A DNA stretch of 45,450 bases, taken from Solirubrobacter deserti. Lineage in GTDB: Bacteria; Actinomycetota; Thermoleophilia; Solirubrobacterales; Solirubrobacteraceae. The DNA is taken from positions 1-45,450 of the forward strand of contig NZ_JAPCID010000056.1 of assembly GCF_027587175.1 (NCBI RefSeq), read 5' to 3'. Both the position numbers and the translations under genes were made by a program. Shown piece after piece: positions 39,641-45,450 of the stretch. Numbering within the stretch: the first letter of the stretch is position 1; every line of letters begins with the position of its first letter. Under the pieces are notes generated by a model that saw nothing but the letters and a program-made list of their open reading frames with translations, was not told the DNA's origin and made no database searches.

Positions 39641-41390
39641 CGAACAGGCGGTCGCCCGGCTCCAGCCGCAGGTCCTGCTGGATCGCGTCGGGCCGTGACG
39701 TGCCCGGCAGGATGCGACCGTCCTCGCGCGGCGTGTAGAGCACGCCTTCGCGCTCGACCAGCACGGTCGCCCAGGCCGCCTCGAGCAGCGTCCCGTCGGC
39801 GTCGAGCAGCAGCGCGTCGCCGAGCGGCAGCCGGTCGCGCCACTTGTGCGCGCCCAGGCCGCCGGGCAGGGTGAGCGGCGTGAGCACGATCGGCAGCGGC
39901 CGCGGTGTGTACTCCCGCGTCGTGAGCGTCACGGGTCGCCCGGGGACGTAGTCGATCCGCACCGCGCCGTCGAAGTCCGGCACCTCGATCTCCGGCAGCT
40001 CCTCCCCGTAGAGCTCGCGCACCGAGCGCCGCAGCCGGTCGAGGTGCGCCTCCAGGTTCTCGCGCCCGCGCAGCGTCTCGAACACGCCGAGCGCCGGGTC
40101 CGGCCGCCCCTTCACCAGCGGCGCGGCGAAAGATGAAGGGTCAGACCCCTTGACTGCGCTCAAGGAGCCGCCGATCGCGGAGATCAGCGGGCGCGCCTTG
40201 ACCAGACACTCCTCGAGCTCGGCGTGCGGGTCGGAGTCGGCCACGATCCCGCCGCCGGCCCCGAGCCACAGCCGGCCCGCGCGGACCTCGAAGGTGCGGA
40301 TGGCGACGTTGAGCTCGAGGCCGGCGTTCGGGCTCGCGTAGCCGATCGCGCCCGTGTAGACCTCGCGCCCGGTCGACTCCAGCTCGGAGATGACGTGCAG
40401 CGCCTGCACCTTGGGCGCGCCGGTGACCGAGCCGGGTGGGAACGTCGCGCGCAGCAGGGCGGCGTCGCCGTGCTCGGGGGCGAGCGTCGCGGTGACGTCG
40501 CTCACCAGGTGCCACACGCCGGCGTGCGGCTGCAGCGACGGCTCCGGCGGGGCGTGCACGCTGCCGTACTCGGCGACCCGGCCGAGGTCGTTGCGCATCA
40601 GGTCGACGATCATCACGTGCTCGGCGCGGTCCTTGGCGGAGTCGCGCAGCGCCTCGGGATGCGCCGCGGTGCCCTTGATCGGGCCGGTCGTGACGTGTCG
40701 GCCGGCGCGGCGCAGGAACAGCTCGGGCGAGAGGCTCGCGATGCCGCCCCACGGTGTGACGAAACACGCGCCGTACGCGGGGCGCAGCCGCGGCGCCGCG
40801 GCCGCGAACAGCTCGGCGACGTCTCCGTTCCAGTCGGCTTCGAGCCGCAGGCACAGGTTGGCCTGGAAGATCTCGCCGGCGGCGATTCGCTCGACGCAGT
40901 CCGCGACCGCCGCCACGTGGCCCGCGCCGCCCCGCAAGGAGAACTTCGCACTCGGAGGCGGAGAGGGATCGGGCGCCGCGGCCAGCGACTCAAGGAGGTG
41001 GTCGAGCGGCGCGGTGTCGCCCGTGAGCGACTCGAACCACCACACGTCCTCGTCGTCCATGCGCAGCACGTGGTCGTAGAACGCGAGGTGCGCGTCCGGG
41101 AGCGGGACGGGCCGCGGCGGGCGCGGCGGGATGCGCTCGACGAGCGCGCCGAGGCCGTAGCCGAGCCAGCCGAACCAACCACCGCCGACGACCGCGTCGG
41201 CGCTCGGCGCGGGCAGGTCCTCCAGCCGCGTGAACGGGTCCTCGCCGGGTGCGAGGAGCGTCCGCGGCCCACAGCCGACGATCGCGCCCCCGCCCGCCCA
41301 GCGCCCCACGAGCGCGAAGGGCCACGGCTCCTCGCGCAGAGCCAGCAGCACGCGCTCGGGCGGCAGAGAGAGGTCTAGGCGAACCCGCAC
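39507..41390 (-). CDS. pabBC: PabB-PabC fusion: aminodeoxychorismate synthase component I and 4-amino-4-deoxychorismate lyase
   Basis: The 627-residue protein joins a chorismate-binding PabB part (about 1-405) and a class IV PLP PabC part (about 425-596). PabB motifs: GPIKGTAAHPEAL, DLMRNDLGRVAEYGSV, FPPGSVTGAPKVQALHVISELE and GYASPNAGLELNVAIRTF. PabC motifs: LGVFETLRG and the PLP lysine in GAHKWRDR, then LLEAAWATVLVE. Together they make para-aminobenzoate for folate from aminodeoxychorismate and glutamine-derived ammonia; no glutaminase (PabA) is in the window. The linker is encoded by a palindrome (40136-40151). The C-terminal 31 residues (Pro/Arg/Thr-rich) overlap the ICMT gene antisense and look like a lost stop codon. 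The GTG at 41390 is the start. Confidence 0.9.
   Translation of the reverse strand: MRVRLDLSLPPERVLLALREEPWPFALVGRWAGGGAIVGCGPRTLLAPGEDPFTRLEDLPAPSADAVVGGGWFGWLGYGLGALVERIPPRPPRPVPLPDAHLAFYDHVLRMDDEDVWWFESLTGDTAPLDHLLESLAAAPDPSPPPSAKFSLRGGAGHVAAVADCVERIAAGEIFQANLCLRLEADWNGDVAELFAAAAPRLRPAYGACFVTPWGGIASLSPELFLRRAGRHVTTGPIKGTAAHPEALRDSAKDRAEHVMIVDLMRNDLGRVAEYGSVHAPPEPSLQPHAGVWHLVSDVTATLAPEHGDAALLRATFPPGSVTGAPKVQALHVISELESTGREVYTGAIGYASPNAGLELNVAIRTFEVRAGRLWLGAGGGIVADSDPHAELEECLVKARPLISAIGGSLSAVKGSDPSSFAAPLVKGRPDPALGVFETLRGRENLEAHLDRLRRSVRELYGEELPEIEVPDFDGAVRIDYVPGRPVTLTTREYTPRPLPIVLTPLTLPGGLGAHKWRDRLPLGDALLLDADGTLLEAAWATVLVEREGVLYTPREDGRILPGTSRPDAIQQDLRLEPGDRLFVSSSLAGLVPAVLAGTSPAPHAGRPRTRPRTGGSAPAPRTSARS
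40136..40151. repeat. Short imperfect palindrome inside the PabB-PabC linker
   Basis: AAGGGTCAGACCCCTT contains a perfect GGGTC-A-GACCC core. I recall near-identical AAGGGGTCAGACCCCTT palindromes as dispersed REP-like elements in other bacterial genomes. Here it encodes part of the interdomain linker (SAVKGSDPSSF) in frame. Confidence 0.5.
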
Positions 41391-41410
41391 CAGGGGAAAC
41401 GGTACGAGGC

Positions 41411-42331
41411 ATGACCGACCGGCTGGCCGAGACGTACCGCGAGTTCGCGCACAGCTCGCCGCTGTACGCCGAGCTCGGGGCCGGGTTCGCGGAGGACGCG
41501 GAGCTGCTGGGATGGCTGGAAGGCCTGCCGCCGGCCAAGCGCCAGCCGAACCTCGTGTTCGCGGCCTACCGGCTGGTGGCGGGCACGCCTTCCGGGTGGC
41601 CGGAGTTCCAGACGGTCCTCAACGACCGGCGGGACGAGGTCGAGGCGGTGATGCTCGAGCGGCGCACGCAGACCAACGAGGCCGCGCGCTGCGCGCTGAT
41701 GCTGCCGCTGCTGGCCGCCCTGCCCCAGCCGCTCGCGCTGCTCGAAGTCGGCGCCAGCGCCGGGCTGTGCCTGCTTCCCGACCGCTACGGCTTCGACTAC
41801 GACGCGGGGCGCCACACCGTCGGCGAGGGGACGCCCGTCCTGCGCTGCCGGACCGAGGGTGACCCGCCGTTGCCCGACGCACTCCCGCAGGTGGCGTGGC
41901 GCGCCGGCCTGGACCTCGACCCGATCGACGTCTTCGACGAGGAGCGCATCCGCTGGCTGGAGCTGCTCGTCTGGCCCGGGCAGGAGCACCGCGTCGACAC
42001 GTTGCGCGCCGCCGTAAAGGTGGCGAGACGGGACCCGCCGCGAATCGTCCGCGGCGACCTCACGACCGGGGACCTCGACGAGCTGGCGATGGAGGCCCCG
42101 GACGACGCCACGCTCGTGGTCTTCCACACCGCGGTGCTGTTCTACGTGCCGCCGCCCGGACGGGCCGGGTTCCGCGAGCGCGTGCGCCGCCTGAACGCCA
42201 CGTGGCTCGCGTGCGAGGGCCCGGACGTGCTCGGCTTCGAGCACGACCGCGTCGACGTGATGGCGCTCACCCGCGACGGCGAGCGCGTCGCCTACGCGGA
42301 CGGGCACGGCGGCTACCTCAGCTGGGGCTGA
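41411..42331 (+). CDS. DUF2332 protein
   Basis: The 306-residue protein matches DUF2332: ETYREFAHSSPLYAELGAGFAEDAELLGWLEGLPPAKRQPNLVFAAYRL, then LLEVGASAGLCLLPDRYGFDYD and WLELLVWPGQEHRVDTLRAAVKVAR, ending in DVMALTRDGERVAYADGHGGYLSWG. The EVGASAGLCL segment resembles the SAM-binding glycine motif of methyltransferases, so a methyltransferase-like fold is possible; the function is not known. The ATG at 41411 lies 20 bases from the divergent pabBC GTG. The 3' end overlaps the convergent GNAT gene by 14 bases. Confidence 0.87.
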   Translation: MTDRLAETYREFAHSSPLYAELGAGFAEDAELLGWLEGLPPAKRQPNLVFAAYRLVAGTPSGWPEFQTVLNDRRDEVEAVMLERRTQTNEAARCALMLPLLAALPQPLALLEVGASAGLCLLPDRYGFDYDAGRHTVGEGTPVLRCRTEGDPPLPDALPQVAWRAGLDLDPIDVFDEERIRWLELLVWPGQEHRVDTLRAAVKVARRDPPRIVRGDLTTGDLDELAMEAPDDATLVVFHTAVLFYVPPPGRAGFRERVRRLNATWLACEGPDVLGFEHDRVDVMALTRDGERVAYADGHGGYLSWG

Positions 42332-42821
42332 GCTCCTCGGCCAGCAGGTCCATCAGCAGCCCGTCGTGCCACGTGCCGTCGGCGCCGCGCTCGTAGGCGC
42401 GCATCACGCCCACGGGCTTGAAGCCGAGCGACGCGTAGGTCCGGATGGCGCGCTCGTTCGCGGCGGCCGGGTCGATGATCAGCCGGTGGTGCCCGCGCTC
42501 GGAGATCAGCCAGCGAGCGGCGACGAGCAGCGCCTCACGCCCGAGCTTGCGGCCGTGGAAGGCGGGCGAGAGGAAGATGTCCAGGCCGCCGTGGCGGTAG
42601 TCCGGGTCCTCCTCCTCGTACCAGCCGACCCAGCCCGCGATCTCCCCGTCGACCCAGATCGTGAACGCGTCCTGGTCGTCGACCTCGGGGTCCTCGGTCC
42701 ACCACTCGCGCACCTCGGGCGTGGCCAGGATCGCGTTCAGGGTCTCGACGTCCTCGGCGCGCAGCGGCCGCAGGATCACGCGCTCGCCGTGCAACGTGGG
42801 GGTGTCCGCAGGAGGGTTCAC
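42318..42821 (-). CDS. GNAT-family N-acetyltransferase
   Basis: The 167-residue protein has the acetyl-CoA-binding region FLSPAFHGRKLGREALLVAARWLISERGHHRLIIDPAAANERAIRTYASLGFKPVG, typical of the RimI/aminoglycoside N-acetyltransferase-like branch, after a start VILRPLRAEDVETLNAIL. The GTG at 42821 gives the normal length. A TTG three codons upstream is an alternative, and the further upstream frame is not protein-like. The substrate is unknown. Confidence 0.87.
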   Translation of the reverse strand: MNPPADTPTLHGERVILRPLRAEDVETLNAILATPEVREWWTEDPEVDDQDAFTIWVDGEIAGWVGWYEEEDPDYRHGGLDIFLSPAFHGRKLGREALLVAARWLISERGHHRLIIDPAAANERAIRTYASLGFKPVGVMRAYERGADGTWHDGLLMDLLAEELSPS

Positions 42822-42949
42822 GGCGGTCAACCGTACTCGGGCCGGGGCCTTGCGGGACCTCGTGACGCCTGCTGGCCGGGCGAATTCGAACCCTCCGGAG
42901 CGGGATTCTGGAGTCCACCCCAAGACACCCTGGAGAGGACTTCCCACCC
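42822..42949. promoter_or_regulatory. Divergent promoter region, GNAT and MMPL genes
   Basis: The 128 bases hold the promoters of both flanking genes. A GGAGAGGA sequence lies about 12 bases before the MMPL ATG. I see no tRNA here: TTCGAACC-like sequence near 42884-42893 is not part of a foldable tRNA. Confidence 0.4.
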
Positions 42950-45058
42950 ATGACTCCCAAGCCCAAGGGCTTCGCCGCCCGGGCCGGGCACTGGAGTGCC
43001 CGACACCGCAAGACGGCCATCTTCGGCTGGCTGGCGTTCATCGTGATCGCGTTCGTGATCGGCGGCGCGCTCGGCCAGAAGACGCCCAGCGAAGCGAACA
43101 CCTACGACGGCGAGACCCGTCGCGCCGAGACGATCCTCGCCGACGCCGGGTTCCCGAAGAAGACGGGCGAGATGGTGCTCGTGCAAGGCGGCAAGGGCCT
43201 CGAGGCCGCCGTCGACGATGTCGCCCACACGCTCGCGCAGCAGAAGAGCGTCGCCCATCTCACGACGGACACCGTCTCCGCCGACGGTCGCTCCGTGCTC
43301 GTCCAGTTCGACCTCACGGGTGATCCCGAGACCGCCACCGAGCGCGTCGGCCCGCTGCTGGACGCCACCGCGCAGGTCGCGCAGCGTCACCCGGATCTCA
43401 CCGTTGAGCAGTTCGGCGACGCGAGCATGAGCAAGCAGCTCGAGGACGCCGCGAAGGCGGAGGAGAACGGCTCGATGCTGATGTCGTTCGGCGTGACGTT
43501 GCTGATCCTCGCGTTCACGTTCGGCGCGCTCGTGGCCGCGTCCGTGCCGGTGATCCTCGCCGCCACGGCCGTGCTCGGCACGACCGGCGTCGTCGCGCTG
43601 TTCAGCCAGCTGCTTCCGCTGAGCGACATCGCGATGCCGGCGATCATCCTGATCGGTCTGGCGGTCGGCGTCGACTACTCGCTGTTCTACATCCGGCGCG
43701 AGCGTGAAGAACGCGCGAAGGGCGCCGGCAAGCTGGAGGCGATCGACATCGCCGCCGCCACGTCGGGGCGCGCCGTGCTCATCTCCGGCCTGACCGTGAT
43801 GGCCGCGATGGCCGGCATGCTGCTCACCGGCAACACGCTCTTCGTCTCGATGGGCATCGCCACGATCCTCGTGATCGCCGTCGCCGTGATCGGCTCGCTG
43901 ACGGTGCTCCCCGCCGTGCTCGCGAGCCTGGGCGAAAAGCTCGAGAAGGGCCGCATCCCGTTCATCGGCCGCCGCCAGTCGCAGGCCCGCGAGTCCCGCG
44001 TATGGGGCTGGCTGACCGACCGCGTCATGCGCCGTCCGGTGCTCGCGACCGTCATTGCCGGCGGCGCGCTCGTCGCCCTGTCGATCCCCGCGCTCGGCAT
44101 GGAGACCAAGCTGCCCGGCGTCGAGTCGCTCGACAAGTCCCAGCCCGCCGTCCAGACGTACCTGAAGGTCCAGAAGGCGTTCCCGGCCGAGGCCGACTTC
44201 GCCACCGTCGTCGTCAAGGCCAAGGACGTCAAGGCGCCCGCGGTGCAGGAGGCGATCGCGGCGCTCAACCCGTCCAACGTCGAGGTCAACCCGGGCGGCA
44301 CCGTGGCCAAGGCCGACGTCGCCCTGCGCGGCAGCGGCGTCGACGACGCGGCGCTGGCGTCCCTCGAGCGCCTGCGCGAGGACACGATCCCGGCCGCGTT
44401 CGGCGGGGTCGACGCCACGGCCGACGTGACGGGCGTGGCCGCGGGCACGACGGACTTCAACGCGGTGATGAAGAGCAAGACGCCGCTCGTGTTCGCGTTC
44501 GTGCTCGGGCTCGCCTTCCTGCTCATGCTGACCACGTTCCGCTCGATCGTCATCCCGCTCAAGGCGATCCTGCTGAACCTGCTGTCGGTGGGCGCGTCGT
44601 ACGGGCTGCTGACGCTCGTGTTCGGGGACACGGCGATCACTTCCTGGCTGCCGCTGTTCCTGTTCGTGATCCTGTTCGGCCTCTCGATGGACTACCACGT
44701 GTTCATCCTCAGCCGGGTCCGCGAGGCCTGGAAGGGCGGCATGTCGTCCAGCGACGCCGTCGCCCACGGCATCAAGACCACCGCGGGCACGATCACGAGC
44801 GCCGCGCTGATCATGGTCGGCGTGTTCGCCGAGTTCGCGACCCAGAGCGGCGTCGAGATGCAGCAGATGGGCATCGGCCTCGCGTTCGCGGTCTTCGTCG
44901 ACGCGACGGTCATCCGCGGCGTGCTGCTGCCGGCGACCATGAAGCTGCTCGGCGACTGGAACTGGTACCTGCCGCGCTGGCTGCGCTGGCTGCCCGAGCT
45001 CGACCACGAGGGCCCGGGCGCGACGCCGCCGCGCACGTTGGTCCCCGCGACCGCCTAG
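42950..45058 (+). CDS. MMPL/RND-family membrane transporter
   Basis: The 702-residue protein has the MMPL layout: an N-terminal helix (TAIFGWLAFIVIAFVIGGAL), a large extracytoplasmic loop (about 45-175), helices with VGVDYSLFYIRREREERAKG (the Asp-Tyr motif of the proton relay), a second periplasmic loop (about 380-500), and a second helix bundle with FGLSMDYHVFILSRVREAW and VDATVIRGVLLPATMKLLG. Such proteins export lipids, antibiotics or other hydrophobic compounds using the proton gradient. It is followed by a strong terminator. The frame is complete. Confidence 0.93.
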   Translation: MTPKPKGFAARAGHWSARHRKTAIFGWLAFIVIAFVIGGALGQKTPSEANTYDGETRRAETILADAGFPKKTGEMVLVQGGKGLEAAVDDVAHTLAQQKSVAHLTTDTVSADGRSVLVQFDLTGDPETATERVGPLLDATAQVAQRHPDLTVEQFGDASMSKQLEDAAKAEENGSMLMSFGVTLLILAFTFGALVAASVPVILAATAVLGTTGVVALFSQLLPLSDIAMPAIILIGLAVGVDYSLFYIRREREERAKGAGKLEAIDIAAATSGRAVLISGLTVMAAMAGMLLTGNTLFVSMGIATILVIAVAVIGSLTVLPAVLASLGEKLEKGRIPFIGRRQSQARESRVWGWLTDRVMRRPVLATVIAGGALVALSIPALGMETKLPGVESLDKSQPAVQTYLKVQKAFPAEADFATVVVKAKDVKAPAVQEAIAALNPSNVEVNPGGTVAKADVALRGSGVDDAALASLERLREDTIPAAFGGVDATADVTGVAAGTTDFNAVMKSKTPLVFAFVLGLAFLLMLTTFRSIVIPLKAILLNLLSVGASYGLLTLVFGDTAITSWLPLFLFVILFGLSMDYHVFILSRVREAWKGGMSSSDAVAHGIKTTAGTITSAALIMVGVFAEFATQSGVEMQQMGIGLAFAVFVDATVIRGVLLPATMKLLGDWNWYLPRWLRWLPELDHEGPGATPPRTLVPATA

Positions 45059-45065
45059 CTCACAC

Positions 45066-45091
45066 GAACGGCCCGCTCCGGCGGGCCGTTC
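45066..45091 (+). terminator. Intrinsic terminator of the MMPL gene
   Basis: An 11-base-pair perfect stem (45066-45076 and 45081-45091) with a TCCG tetraloop, followed by a short TTCTC, begins eight bases after the MMPL stop. It also lies just past the stop of the convergent coiled-coil gene and may serve both. Confidence 0.85.
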
Positions 45092-45096
45092 TCGCG

Positions 45097-45450
45097 TCAG
45101 CCGTAGCGCTCCTTGCGCGCGGCCTCGACCAGCCGCTCGATCTCCCGCCGGCGCCGCTCGACCTCCTTGTCGACCTTCGCGCGCAGCTCCGCCGCGTAGT
45201 CGTCCGCCTCCCGCTCCGCGGCCGCGAGCAGGGCCTCCCGCCGCGCGGCGGCGTCGCGCTCGGCCTCCGCGAGCAGGTGCCGTGCCTCCTCCCGCGCCGC
45301 GGCCGCGAGCGAGTCACGCTCGGCGCGGGCGGCGGCGGCAAGGCGCGCGGCCTCATCGCCGGCAGCCGCGGGAATGGCGGCGCGCTCCGTGTCGGCGGCC
45401 GCGGGGCGGTCGTCGGCGGCGGGCCGCCGGCGGGCCGGGGGCCGGGGGCA
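45097..45450 (-). CDS. Alanine/arginine/glutamate-rich coiled-coil protein, 5' end outside window
   Basis: A minus-strand frame stays open from the window edge to the TGA at 45097 (117 residues). It has no start inside the window. The sequence is a long charged helix (for example ERDSLAAAAREEARHLLAEAE and VERRRREIERLVEAARKERYG), with a Pro-rich beginning. This looks like the C-terminal coiled coil of a DivIVA-like or cell-division/scaffold protein, or the E-like stalk of an ATPase; neither can be decided from the fragment. Confidence 0.7.
   Translation of the reverse strand, partial: CPRPPARRRPAADDRPAAADTERAAIPAAAGDEAARLAAAARAERDSLAAAAREEARHLLAEAERDAAARREALLAAAEREADDYAAELRAKVDKEVERRRREIERLVEAARKERYG

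Noticed and set aside
42876-42910. tRNA-like T-loop (GGGTTCGAATTC on the minus strand)
   Set aside because: The T-stem does not pair and no acceptor, D or anticodon arm can be drawn; most likely coincidence.
42827-45007. Long minus-strand open frame (726 codons) opposite the MMPL gene
   Set aside because: Low-complexity His/Arg/Asp-rich translation; the MMPL transporter on the plus strand is unmistakable.

Overview
The window is about 45 kb of very GC-rich, tightly packed chromosomal DNA. Small intergenic gaps, many ATGA/GTGA start-stop overlaps, frequent GTG starts and the families present all point to an actinobacterium. Those families include a CSLREAI/choice-of-anchor surface protein with a FecR-like tail, an LVIVD protein, an ECF41 sigma factor, paired dynamin-like GTPases and DUF2332. 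I favour the Solirubrobacterales (Thermoleophilia), but this is inferred from gene content only; there is no rRNA or marker gene to settle it. I see no rRNA, tRNA, CRISPR array, prophage or intact transposon.

Region by region. 1-4.3 kb (minus): a potassium uptake operon trkA-trkH followed by a class IV aminotransferase (ilvE-like) and a small membrane protein. 4.3-10.1 kb: two divergent secreted proteins, an LVIVD-repeat protein (minus) and a 1,111-residue multidomain surface protein (plus). 10.1-16.7 kb (all minus): AraC regulator + VOC protein; NmrA-like and SDR oxidoreductases; a small hypothetical; an ECF41 sigma factor with its carboxymuconolactone-decarboxylase partner behind a good match to the ECF41 promoter; a secreted tandem gamma-carbonic-anhydrase-like protein; a NYN-domain nuclease. 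16.8-23.3 kb (all plus): DUF1330/TetR pair with a palindromic operator, a small hypothetical, SelO, an AbiEi/DUF559 protein, a molybdopterin oxidoreductase and a CurA-type reductase. 23.3-27.5 kb (minus): two translationally coupled dynamin-like GTPases, a small secreted protein, and a stand-alone EF-Tu domain-III-like protein. 27.6-32.5 kb: deaminase (plus), degenerate MBL protein + MFS transporter + SDR (minus), AraC regulator (plus), a DUF1905 gene remnant, another SDR (minus). 32.6-36.2 kb (plus): a small hypothetical, then a coupled DUF4097 protein - histidine kinase - sugar-binding lipoprotein operon with no response regulator. 36.2-45.4 kb: DoxX/NDH-2 divergent pair; XRE regulator divergent from a SnoaL-like protein and an ICMT-like methyltransferase; a PabB-PabC fusion; DUF2332; GNAT; an MMPL transporter; and a coiled-coil protein cut by the window end.

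How the genes work together: most clusters are housekeeping or small stress/redox modules under local regulators (ECF41, TetR, XRE, two AraC). The most unusual items are: (1) the tandem gamma-CA-like protein, whose two halves carry complementary, non-overlapping subsets of the zinc-binding histidines; (2) the ECF41/CMD operon with a recognisable promoter placed so that the transcript would be leaderless; (3) the histidine kinase sandwiched between a DUF4097 protein and a sugar-binding lipoprotein; and (4) a short palindrome that encodes the linker of the PabB-PabC fusion. I did not find a clear-cut new defence or mobile system.
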